DNA of 64,000 bases. It comes from Rhynchonema sp. JSB1_4 (taxonomy: Eukaryota; Nematoda; Chromadorea; Monhysterida; Xyalidae). The notes under the pieces were generated by a model that made no database searches, had not been told where the DNA came from, and saw nothing but the letters and a program-made list of their open reading frames with translations. Every line of letters starts with the position of its first letter. Positions within the stretch are counted from its first letter, which is position 1. The position numbers and the translations under genes are program-made. The stretch covers positions 1 to 64,000 of the forward strand of contig JASAMV010000928.1 in NCBI GenBank assembly GCA_030248065.1, in the 5' to 3' direction. Positions 46,659 to 58,036 of this stretch are shown here, piece by piece.

Positions 46659-49600
46659 ATGGCGGCAACAAGTATGGAGGCGTATGATGAGAATCTGATG
46701 GAGAACAGCTTTTTTCTAGCGTTAAAACAACATCACTTGTCTACTATTTGGAATACGATTAATGAAGAAAAAGCATCGGTTTGTCTGGGTTTTGTTTCTG
46801 TGGTCTGTTCTTGCTAAAAACAAGCTTCAAGTGAGAAGTGAGTGAACCGCAGTATTACACCGCGGGCATTTCGAATCAAGTTTTTTTCATTTCGTTTGAA
46901 CTCGCTAAATTATGCGGTTGGTTACAATGGTTGATTATCATCTTGTCAGGCAAATGAAACAGGCGGACAACTCATGAAATATCACGCAGAGACGTTGTCG
47001 TTGCCGGTTCCGAACTTGATAATCGGCGCTGATTAGATTGTTGGAGGCTCCCTACCAACGACAGTTCATTTGGTGTCGGCTGAGTGGTTCGTCGATTGTT
47101 GACGTCATTAATGTTGTTGAGATTTCGGTTATTTCTCGTCCAAGACAACCAGCGGTCCCTCAAGACTGCTCGCACACTTTGGTCGGTCGCCAGTACCATG
47201 ATTGGTTCAGCAACGATCCGCACTTCCCATACGAAAATGGCGAGCACGCTCGATGACCTGGGTGCAGTGTGGTATCTGAGTTTTCCAAAAACAGCCCCAC
47301 CCCCGCTCGAATAGAGCCCTCCGAGTACTCTTTCAGAAACGTTTGCGAATAGAGCCCGGGGCTCTGTTTGGGGTGAAAGTGTTCCTAAACTTGACCACAA
47401 AAGCACAGGTTTTCTTCACAAAACGCAGAAACAGATGATCTTGGCTCATTTTTTAGCAGAATCTGCGTTGAGACCCAATTGTGCGTGGTTTTAAATGCAC
47501 ACAAAGCTATTGCGATAACGTTCATTAGCGATGATTTCCAAAAACCTGCCCATAAACTCCGAGGACTGTATTCGGAAACGCTTCCGAGATATATATATCT
47601 TACATTTGTAGTTTGTATGTATCATAATTGGCGATTGCGGGCTCGAAGGGACAGGTTTGGAATTTAAAATATCGTTCAAAAAATTGCATAACATCGTAGA
47701 GACATGTCCTATCGACGTCAGCGGTGTTTGTCGCTCGCTAACAACGTGATAGAAATAGTTGCCAATCAGCAAGCCTACTAACCACAGAAACATCAGTACA
47801 TCGGCGTGTTTGACTGCCTGACACTGACTGTTGGCCGCACGCACCAGCAGGTCATAAAGCACAAGTATGGCGCGCAGCACGAACACCACTGGTGTACTGA
47901 ACAGATTGAAGGTGAGCACTCGGAGCAAAAGTCGTTTTTGAGTCCGATATTCACGTTGACGACTCGTGGAATCGGAATTTGCGAATCGCCGGCGAATTTG
48001 CGTCAGCAGTACAATGTACATACAGGGCACACAGGTCAACATGAGACTGCATATTATGACATTCACAGACAGCAGCGTGTGATCCACTATGATTGGTTGA
48101 CCGTTGTCACTGTCTTGTGCAGCCAGGGATATCAATGGGGCGCCCAGGACCACTGTAATCATGCTGTACACAGAGCTCAACGCCCAAATTGTGAGGATAC
48201 AGATGAAATTATTGCGTCGGTTCAGTTTGGCTCGGTAGAACATCGGATATCGGATTGCAATGAATGTGTAAGCTGCCAGTAATATATAGCTGCTGGCCAG
48301 CACCCAGAAATTTACAGTCAGAATGGCGCTGAAAGTGGTTTCCAGCCATGGAGGTATCGCGGCATTCAATTGTTTCAGACTGATGTAGATAGTGCCAAGG
48401 CAGCTTGACATCATATCGGCAATGAAACTTGTGGTCATGACTGTGTAGCGTAGACGTGGCAGTGTCTTCTTATGCACTCCGTGAGATACCAGGGCCAAAG
48501 TTGCGGCATTCAAAAGTAATCCAAGTGGGCTCAGCACGATTGAGCAGTAGGTCATTATTGTTGTTATCGTGGCTTCGATTTGGCGTAATTTGTCCGCGTG
48601 GATTAGTTCCTGTCGCGTGACGTTTGGACAGAGAAGTAAGAACTGGTAATAAGTGAAATTATTTGTCATTGTTGCTTGCAACTGAAAAATCCACTACAAC
48701 GTGTGAGACGATTGGCAGTACAGTACTCGTCGAGCCAAAGGTCGTAAAACGCGCAACAGCAGCTAACGGTCGGCTTCATATGGGCATGTACAACATGTGT
48801 GTCATGCGCACAGAGAGTGAACAAACACAAAAAGTCCCCATGCTGTATACAGTTACAATGCCTGTCATTGTTGTGCACCCTCTTTGTTTACATTTTGCTT
48901 CCAAAAATACATCACGACACAAAAACACCATCGCAATTTTTTAGATTGTGGTGCCACAACAGAGCGCTGTGCCTGTGGACTTGGGTGAACGTATGTTGAT
49001 GCGACATGTGCTCAAAAGGACGCATGATGATAACGATTTTGTTTGCTACAAGAACTTGTGTGACGAGGTGGGTCACCCGTTTGGCTGAGGCTGTCGTTTC
49101 AGTTTATTTTCTTCATGGGAATTTGTGCATTTTTAACAAATATTACGGGGCTTGTTTCGCTCACTAGACTTTGGTTCCGACAAACTGCGGGTTTTGAACG
49201 TTAATGGTGACAAATGATGTGCTCTCACACAACATACGTAATGGGATCCGCCTTTTTTGAGCCTGAAGACGTTACTATTTTTGTAGTATTTAATTCAGGA
49301 GAAAAGCGAGAAAAATGCAAGCCAAAAGGTGTCATTGAAGCGGCCACCGGAGTCCTGTGCGTTTGTTTGTCGTGAAAACGTTTAATACTGAAAGAACATG
49401 TGGAAGACAAGGTACGAAGTGTGCAACATACTAACCCGGTCTCAGACAGTGACCTGCACACCGCGGACGTTACGATTAAATGCGAATGTCGACCTGTTGT
49501 CTTGTACCGATAATGAAACATCATACGAACTGACACGATACTCGTCGGTGACGATTCTGTTCGATGAGACGTGTTGCAGTGATGATGGGCACAGCTACCA

Positions 49601-52600
49601 CATGGTCTGTGTTGATAGACCGCTCACCACCGAACAGCACGGTTAGTTATACAGTCAATCGGACAGCACTGAACACTGGCGATTGCCAGATGCAGCCACT
49701 CGCTCGGTATCTGATTGGAATGGCTGAATCAGCAGCAGTCGCTTGTGGTGGCGATGAAAGTTGATACAAATGGCTGCGCCATGTTCCATGGTACGCAGTT
49801 AAATGAATCTCGAATCATTTCGGGGCCTTCATCGTGTCTCTGTCGGTCTGTCCGTTTTGTAGTGACATGACCGAAAGCCGACAATAAAGACTGCATCCTC
49901 GCTGTGCAGACAGGGCAGTGGATGCGGACAAGGCAGCATATTACGACAGGAGGCTAAGCACCATTCTACGATAGTCACTGTATAGAGAGGACATGGGTAA
50001 TACGTGCATTTCAGACATGATCACCGCTTCCGACCAACGACCCGGTCGATCAAGTGCCCCCCGTTGCGGCATGGTTACGTGCACAGCGTTGTGTCGTCAC
50101 GTGCTGTTTGGTGATCAGCCAATGACGTCATCAATCGATAATCGATTGGCCCGACGACTGGATGGCATGCGATTGGAGTGCGCCAACCAGATTGTGGAGC
50201 TGCTCGCACGACCACAGCACACGCAGGCAGAGTTGACCGTACGTTTGCTTGGAACCGTTGGGCACACCTTGTTCGAATCCCACAACTCAGACAGGCTTGA
50301 TCGGAAATATATTTCAACCAAAGCTGGACGAACCCTTGTATAATATCAATCTGAACAGCAAGTGCGTCGTGTCCGCTAAGTTGTGCCGACGATCACAGCA
50401 ACGGTGCCACGTGCTTGATTGCCATATTTTTTACTGTTTGATTCAGTCATCTTTCATGTTCCAGTAGTGGATTTGAAAATTATTCTTGATCATCTCATTC
50501 AGCGCATCTTGCTCACCAGCTATCAGTCAATGCTGAATCACTACAAAGACAAACGAAGACGAAAGTCCGGCTCTAATGTTGCACAGGAGTATGAAGAGAC
50601 CAGTGAAATTCGGCTGGCCATGGAGGTTGTTTGCTTCAATCTTTGTTGTTAATCTTGAAAAAGATGGAAATATTATTCATTGATTTTTTTATTGTTGATG
50701 CTTGGTACATAATAGCACCAATTTAATTTCCAGGCATTTTTGTACGAGAAAACGTGTACGCTGGCAATGACCGTTCTACATGGATTGCTCGCGGAGAACG
50801 AGCAGAGCTTAAATGTGCTCAGAGCCAAATATGCATTTCATCTGACGTCGCACGACATGCGTCTGCATGGAAGGCTGAGGTTCGTGATGGTGACCTTGGC
50901 TGTATTGCCGTTCTGGGGCCTATGTTTTGTTTCGGCCGTAACGTCAGTCAATTTTCACTTCCTAAAATTTTTGGACTCATGTTCCATTTGTTTCCAGTGA
51001 GAATCTACGTGACGCACTCTCGTGCGTGAACGCACTGTTGTCACAGCGAAGTGTGTATGACCGACTGATCTGTCTGCGTCAAGCGCTGAATGCACTGACC
51101 GCTGCTGATAGATCAAGGATGGAACACAAACCCGCCGGTACTGGTTTGCATTCAAACTTTAGTGAACGTCGAAGTCACATGTTTGTTGGTGATCCGAAGT
51201 GCAAACATCACATTCAGATTCCATCACCTCTGACGATCTGCTGCCGGCGCTGAGCTGTCTGATTTTCACGTCCAATGTCCATGACTGGTTCGTTTCACCC
51301 CATCCTGCTAAATAGGTTTGCCCTGACCTAGTCGGAACAATTATTTGACTTTCGTGCGCTGTTAAGAATTGGATAGTGACTGCTGATTGTAAACGCATGG
51401 AACAGTTATTATGAACGGGGTAGTTTGTGCGTTACTCAAGTAACAAATTAAATATTTGCGCAATGCACCTATGGTGCTTGATATTGCACTGCAGGTACAG
51501 CAATCTTGAGCTGATGCGTTCAATGCACTTTGCCAAAAGCAGTGGCGACGACGTTGAGTTCTGTCTGGCGTCGTTCGAAGCCGGTGTGGCCCTGATCGCT
51601 GATAGAACATTTGATGATGTCCTGGTCTCGGTCCGGCAACGCTGGAGAGCGCACCCTGATGATCAGGTTGACAAGTCATGGGATGTGAAATACAGTCTAG
51701 CTTTTGTAATAATTTATTGAGAAAGTACCGTCTCTTTATAGTCAAATAATTTCCGAACACTGTTGTATGCGCCGTGTAAAGTGGTAATGTGGAGATGAAC
51801 AGCCATTTGAGGACCTGTGCATTATTCCATCTTCATTCTGATCCCCAATTCAAGTTTCGTTTTGCAGCCAGTCAACGAAGCACTGTCGTTGTGTGACGCG
51901 GACAGCGTGCGGGATTATTTGGTTGACCTAATCTATCAAGGCGACGATGTTTTAATCGCCGAATTATTCCAGCAACAGAATGCCGAATGCATGCTCATGC
52001 CACCACCACCGGTTTTGAATGGAGAGAAAAGGTACGTTTGGAGTTTGGGTTGTACAGCGTATTGATGTTTTTGTGGCGAGTGAACATTTCCACAGTACGA
52101 TATTTTTGTCCCCAATCAGCCGATAGGTTCATTTAATCATTGTTATTTATCCTACATATCAAAGACTTTCGATGGTTATCGAAAACCGCATGCCTTGAAA
52201 AGGTTCTGCGACATAAGCACATTTCTGCGACATTCCTGTGATTTCAATTCACGTTAGATTTTCATGTTTTTCTAACAGGATTTGCCACATTGGCTGCGGG
52301 CGTTTGCATTGACCTGGCACTGGAGGTGCAAAAACTCAAATAAATAAATGAAATAAATTCCAAATCAAACAACCATCACAACCGTTTCAGTAATACTCAA
52401 GCCCAAACTTCGTCCTGTCACCCGCTGTGCACATGTGCCGTGTGCACGGAACGTCGGGGCTACAGTATGCAGTCGGATGCCGTGCAAATGCTGCATGTCA
52501 ACTCGCCGTTATCACGCCACGGACGGACAGGTCAATAAACTGCAACAGCCATGAAATCGCAGAATTAGCGTTATTGGAAAAAAAGATATTTCAACGCAAT

Positions 52601-55600
52601 TCGGAGTCGTTCCTGAAAACAACAACATTTTTCGGCCAGTTTTGGGCAAAAATTCACTGGAAAAAGTTATTTCTACCTATAACTATGCCCGTTTGTTTTC
52701 AGCCCTTCATCTGGCAGCACTGCTTGCAAAGACAATGGTGTTAAACGTGCTGGCCAAATTCGGCGCGAGTCTTGACCAAGCAGACTCTGATGGCAACACG
52801 GCATTGCATCTCGCATGTCTCAATGGCTCACAGAGTGCTGTTGTGCGTTTACTCTTGTTCTTGTTGCAGTGACTTTGTTCGACAAGCCTGAGGAATCAGC
52901 ATCACCAACTGCAGATAAGACGGAGGCAAACTGCTGGAGATTATATGCTGAATTGTTGATAAAAGAATCACTAATTGTTGCTAAAGAGCGTACCGTATTG
53001 TCGATTGATTTCTTTTCAGCTCCTGCTCCTACATCTCGGGGCTAATGCAATGGTGGTCAACCATTATGAAGACACTCCGTTGCATACTGCGACAAGATTT
53101 GGCCAAATCGACGTGAGAATTTGTATGATTTTTTGTTTCTTTCTGTTTCTTTTTTTGATTTTATTTATTTCCAATTCCAGTGCGTGAAAGCGCTATTGTA
53201 TTTCGATCAACAAGTCGGTCCGAACACGATCCACATTGATGCCGCCAATGCAGCTGGTGACACGGCACTGCACTGCGCTGTGCAACGGCATTATGGTGGG
53301 TACAGGCATGTTGATATTGGTCGCACAATGACTTTATAAGAATTGGTCAATTTTTTCCTGAATCGTGAAGCAGGAAAATGAAGGGGCAGTGACGTTGCGT
53401 TGCGCGATCAGACACAAAGAATGCAGTCACCAAAGTGTTTCAGATCCGCAGCAACGTGTGTACTCTGCTAGATTATTTCCAGTTGAAAATGTTTTGTGAG
53501 AATCACAAATAGCACAGTGGTTAAGAGTGACTGAACATGAAAATCAGGATTGATTTGACGAATTCTTATATGGTCATTGTGCGACCAATAGTAACATGGG
53601 CAAGAGTGAAGGGCCTGAGATTTTTGGTCACTTTGAGGAACATTGCATATACGAGCATCGGAAATCCGGTAGACAGAACATAAAGAGCAAGTTTGGTTTC
53701 CAAGAGTCTGTCAGCAAGCACATAGTGGGCTTTACTATAAGCTGGTAGCATGTGGGTGTCGAATATTTTCTGAGAATCAACTGAGCTATTGGCTATGTGT
53801 ATTATAAGACTAATCCCTGCTTGTACTGTACAAACAATGTCAATATTGTGAATTCGTAACGCAGGCGACATTGTGAACGTATTACTGGAACGCCGACCGT
53901 CGCTTGATGTAAGGAACAGACATGGTCAGACCGTGTGGGACATTTGTGAGAACATGCGCATTCGCAAGGCCCTGTGTCAATATTATAAACAGGCGAACGA
54001 TAATGTGGGTACACTCATATTAATTTACTTTTTACGAGATGTGGAACGCAATAAAACTTGAATTGTAGTAGTTTTTACTTTTTCAATTCAGGGAATTTGA
54101 ATTTCGGATATTCAAGTAATTCACAGTCAGCAAGTTTACGAAGTTTCTTTGGTGGCAATCAGAACTAGCAAGCCCTCTTGTGATCTGTCAATAAAGCCAA
54201 ATGTGTTGTAAATCAACCATAATCAACCGTTTTGCTTGAAGAAAGTGCCTATCAAAGCGCATACCCTGCCACGATTTGGCCGCAGTGGGTCACAAGGAGC
54301 GCCAGCAACACCCTCGCAACGGCGACCGACCAGTAATTATTCGGGTGACACGGCGGAGGAATATTTCGATGCCCGTTCGTGTACATCGAATGAGGTTTGT
54401 TGTTTCTGACGCTTACTTACACAGCATTGTGGTCGCAGTTTTCCACAGTGACTAAGTTGCCACGATGTTATGGCGCTTGGTCAATCGCTGTCTCCCGAAT
54501 CGCCACTCCATCCGGTGTGATTCTTCATGGTGACTGGGGATGCCATGATCAAGTCATCACTATAAAGAGGGTGTGGGCTGTTGTTGTGCAGCTCAAATTC
54601 TTGAAAAAATAGTCTGGAATTCTTGAAAAAATAGTTTGGTAAGCTTGATATCACCCAGGCGAATCGAGTCGAACAAACCATGCTGCTGACGACGGTGGTG
54701 GACGAGCAAGAGTTGAATATGCGACAATTAGAACGGGTAGATCGATTGATAAATGCGATTCGGGATAATGATATCCCATTGGTTAGCTGGGCGGGCGACG
54801 GCACAATTGCGTTGGGTATATTTGCCAGTCTAGAGACCAGTAGATTCAGGTGCTTGTTTGTCATAGTTTGTTGTGCAACGAAAGAACACTTGGCATTATA
54901 ATATCAATACGCCATTGAAATTGAGAAATATTTCACCAACTATGTAAACTGCCCGTATACAAACAAGAGAACAGTATGGATTTTTTCAACGTCTCGATAA
55001 ATATTTTTCACGATTAAAAGAATGTCATCAAAATGAATATGCACTGTGCTGGTGGTTTCCCAGTAAACAAGACAGGCAAGTACTGTCATCATAATATTGC
55101 AGCTGATTCACCACGTTGGCGAGTCATCGTTGTGTTCCCCCGACCGCGTACTATGTCATCCGTTGTGTCAATGTGAGCAGTGCTTGGCGCAAATACAAGT
55201 GGGTCTTTGCCATTTATTGATGGATTGATGGTCGTGTGCTGTGTTGATCGGATGTGGGACGTGTTGCATTGGCCATATCTGGTGATTTGTTGACAGCGCT
55301 GATATTGATTGGCGCACAAGATGTTGCATTACCGTACGGGAACACCCGTTATTCCGCTGAGCGAAATCAGAACTGCGGGTGAAGCGTCAAGTAGACTTTC
55401 AGTCAAAAGGAAATGTGACCAACCCAGATCCTATCACCAAGCATGACTTTGATACCATCACCCGCATATATCCTTGTTTGTTTACAATCTAATCCACATT
55501 TTTAATAATTACAGGAGGCTGAAATCCAGTCGGATCTTGCTAGTCCGGGCTCGAATGGTTTAACAGTGGTGATGTACGCAGCACAACACGGTAGGGCACA

Positions 55601-57203
55601 GGCACTGCGATTGCTGATGGCACGGGGCGCGGATGTGAATGCTGTGAATACCAAACACAGACAGACAGCGTTGCAGTTGGCTCTCTCTGCCGGCAAGACA
55701 AAGGTGAACAACTCGCTAATGTCTCACACCTGTTTGTAGACGCCCATAAAAAAGCAAAACTCGCTGATTAGCCACGTTTGTTTTCTGATGCATATAGTCA
55801 GTCAACTACTCAGCACTCGTATTGATGTATGGAGTGAATACCAAACCGAGTGATCGTAACCGAGTCCCAATTTTGTCGCCATAGCGAGGGTCGAATGTTA
55901 TTGTTCATCTCACCATGGACATGACAGACTCTGATATGGCGCTTGGTCCAATCTGCTATTGATACCTATTCCAAGGCTGACTTAGCTGAGGCTCCAAATA
56001 TACCCTACCTTCCGTGTGTACTTTTCGTCGAAGAGCCTGTCTCACTGTTTACATCCATGACTTTTCAGACAGTCGACCTTCTATTGGATTGGCCAACGAT
56101 TGATGTGAATGTACAAGATGTGCACGGCAATACCGCACTGCACACGGCTGTGCTGCACAATGCTGGTGTCGAGCTGGTGGAGAAATTGTTAAAGGTCTGG
56201 AGAGAAATAAAAATATTTCAGTTTGTTTTCGACATTACGTCACGGTCCACATCTTTTATATTGGTGTGGTCTGCCTTCCCACCTTGTGGAGAAACGTTTT
56301 TTATGGTGACTTTGACAGTTCGGTTCTCAGTTTGCTGTTGTGATCAATGTCGCCTTCCTTCAGATAGTGGCCCGATCGGTAATTATCAGTATTTGTCAAA
56401 CAACTAGAAGCGGGCTCGGTGCAAAACTACCCCTTTTATACAGTACATGTGTGCACGTTTAGGCGATTATCAAAAATGTCGACGGCAACAACCGTTTGAT
56501 TTCGATTCCAGCGCCCCGCTGACGTCACCACGGTCACGAACAACGATGGCGACTCAGCACTTCACTTGGCTGTATCCACTGACAACACGGAACTCGTCCG
56601 CTTGTTACTGCATCTGCCAGGATCAGAACAAGGTTTAGGATTACTAAATGGAAATGGCCGGAAGCCATTGGATCTGGCAAAGGTCAGAACATCACCAGTG
56701 GTTGATTGCTTGTGAATTTATGGTCCCTCTTTATCGTGAACGGAGTTGTTGTACCTAACTACTGGCTTGTTTTTTGCTTTGTCAGTACTTCTCGTAGAGA
56801 GTGGAGATGACGGATCCCATTACCGTAAAGAGGGTGGATCGCAATGATGTATAGCTGGGACAGGGGAGTATGGGGTAGTCCCCCAAACCTGTGTCAGCTA
56901 TCTATTTATGTCTACTGAAAAAAATTTGTACCCCAAACCCAGCTATCCATGCCTACCATGTCCGAACCTGTACCAGAGAGTGTTGATTTTAGTTCCGAAA
57001 TGGCCATTTATGGTCCAAGATGGTCAAGTTTTCTGATATTTCTAATGTTCAGAAATTTATCCATTTTTAGGCCTGTGACCGCCCGGACCAACTGGTGGAT
57101 TCTAACTATGTTTTACGTTTGGATTACTTTTGATGTTCTTTCTTTACAGACTGTCGACATGCGAGAAGTGTTGCAGAAATGTGCTGAATTTGAATCCAAA
57201 TGA
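46659..57203 (+). CDS. ANKRD27: VPS9-ankyrin protein VARP (ANKRD27 orthologue), 22 exons, complete
   Basis: Exons: 46659-46778, 48945-49067, 49446-49641, 50015-50242, 50465-50625, 50734-50879, 50998-51137, 51218-51287, 51495-51666, 51868-52031, 52391-52530, 52703-52842, 53020-53112, 53181-53295, 53865-54004, 54242-54394, 54659-54781, 55103-55198, 55515-55703, 56069-56194, 56512-56682, 57150-57203. They total 3060 nt and 1019 residues, close to vertebrate VARP. The N-terminus AYDENLMENSFFLALK is VARP-like. The VPS9 domain (about residues 320-430) has SDDLLPALSCLIFTSN. Two CHPLC boxes (CHPLCTCAVC, CHPLCQCEQC) precede two ankyrin arrays (about 555-715 and 845-1000). In the family, VPS9 activates RAB21, the Cys boxes bind zinc and retromer VPS29, and ankyrins bind RAB32/38 and VAMP7 on endosomes. 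The exon 4 donor (GTTTGC rather than GTACGT) and exon 16 acceptor are the weakest choices. Confidence 0.93.
47275..47590. mobile_element. Truncated CCGGAGTTTTCCAC-family MITE under the receptor 3' end
   Basis: After TA, the left end (GAGTTTTCC) and about 300 bp of body (AATAGAGCCCGGGGCTCT, AGCAGAATCTGCGTTGAGA, TATTCGGAAACGCTTCCGA) match 28451-28869. The right terminus is missing. The last part of the 7TM receptor reading frame lies inside it. Confidence 0.75.
47491..48681 (-). CDS. Rhodopsin-like 7TM receptor, single exon, nested in ANKRD27 intron 1
   Basis: One uninterrupted 396-codon frame gives seven hydrophobic helices: TM1 around SPLGLLLNAATLALV, TM2 with FIADMMSS (conserved Asp), TM3 ending AAYTFIAIRYPMFY, TM4 with IWALSSVYSM, TM5 with CVPCMYIVLLTQI, TM6 with FNLFSTPVVFV and TM7 with IGNYFYHVV. 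An extracellular N-terminus with NFT and NVT sites precedes TM1. DRY is replaced by YTF and NPxxY by GNYFY, so it is a divergent class A-like receptor of unknown ligand. It lies antisense within the first intron of ANKRD27, with no introns, which suggests retroposition or an intronless expansion. Residues from about 365 onward (RKRFRIQSSE...) are encoded by a transposon remnant. Confidence 0.85.
   Translation of the reverse strand: MQATMTNNFTYYQFLLLCPNVTRQELIHADKLRQIEATITTIMTYCSIVLSPLGLLLNAATLALVSHGVHKKTLPRLRYTVMTTSFIADMMSSCLGTIYISLKQLNAAIPPWLETTFSAILTVNFWVLASSYILLAAYTFIAIRYPMFYRAKLNRRNNFICILTIWALSSVYSMITVVLGAPLISLAAQDSDNGQPIIVDHTLLSVNVIICSLMLTCVPCMYIVLLTQIRRRFANSDSTSRQREYRTQKRLLLRVLTFNLFSTPVVFVLRAILVLYDLLVRAANSQCQAVKHADVLMFLWLVGLLIGNYFYHVVSERQTPLTSIGHVSTMLCNFLNDILNSKPVPSSPQSPIMIHTNYKCKIYISRKRFRIQSSEFMGRFLEIIANERYRNSFVCI
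53317..53588. mobile_element. MITE of the TTGGTCGCACAATGAC family, copy C
   Basis: TTGGTCGCACAATGACTTTA and ATGGTCATTGTGCGACCAA are inverted ends flanked by TA. It is closely similar to copy A (29915-30187) throughout, which suggests recent spread. It lies in ANKRD27 intron 14. Confidence 0.87.
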
Positions 57204-57559
57204 AGCAAGAGTTATTTCCAATATTTAGCTTTTTTTGTGTATTTTTTTCACGTTTGATTTCAGATATTCTTGGTTTGTTTGATGATACCGTGCTGTGCAT
57301 ATTTGTTGCCTTACAATACTCAGTTTTTTCGCCAGTTCGACCAATATTTATGCAAATTCTCAATCAGGATGATATTTTACTTAGTATATCTACTATTAAT
57401 ACCTACTATTAATATCTACTACTAATGCCTACCTTTCCAGTACTGTTTGTTCACCTAATTTATTGATCTTGCTTGACAATCACGGTTGTGTGTTATCATG
57501 GTGCCATCATACCGTTTCAATTCAGGTATTTTTGGTGCTCAAATCGTCGCTGTCGCGCC

Positions 57560-57785
57560 ACAAGTGGCTATGTGCCCAAATTTGAGAAATAGAGATATTG
57601 TATATGCACAAGGTGAAAGTGTCTATGTCACCTTCGCTTGTGTTACAAGTGACTATGTCAGACCAAAAGTGTCTATGTCACATAGACACCAGTCAATAAG
57701 TGTCTATGTCACACAATTCATCACATCGGTGACATAGACACTTTTCACCCAATCAAAATTGGGTTGACATAGGTACTTGTCGCTC
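57560..57785. repeat. Cluster of AAGTGTCTATGTCAC motifs in both orientations
   Basis: AAGTGTCTATGTCAC occurs three times directly (from 57616) with near-copies AAGTGACTATGTCAG and AAGTGGCTATGTGCC, and inverted as GTGACATAGACACTT (57730-57744) and CATAGACAC (57679). It begins about 350 bp after the ANKRD27 stop. Confidence 0.75.
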
Positions 57786-58036
57786 GATGTTTCAGCATAA
57801 ATTCTGCATTCTCATTCTGATTGTTGCGAAATTTATTGCATTTTGTTTCGCACTAATTGCGGCTGTCAGTTACGGAATATGTTGTGCATAAAAGTTTCCC
57901 ATAAGACGTGGTTTTTTTAGATTCATTGTTATTTCAAGTGACTGTTGCTTAACAGCCAAACTACTTGTTCTGTTGTTGTTATTGTTGTCAAACTATTAAA
58001 AAAATTGGTTCAGATCAGGTTCCGGGAAACGGCAAA

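Noticed and set aside
47806..48282. 158-codon plus-strand frame
   Set aside because: It is the antisense shadow of the 7TM receptor.
49564..49764. Plus-strand frame continuing with TVNRTALNTGDCQ after the ANKRD27 exon at 49446-49641
   Set aside because: Joining it would need a 13-bp intron. The exon at 50015 joins 49641 in the correct phase and matches VARP order.
50255..50290. TTGTTCGAATCCCAC, a B-box-like sequence in an ANKRD27 intron
   Set aside because: No matching A box or cloverleaf could be drawn.
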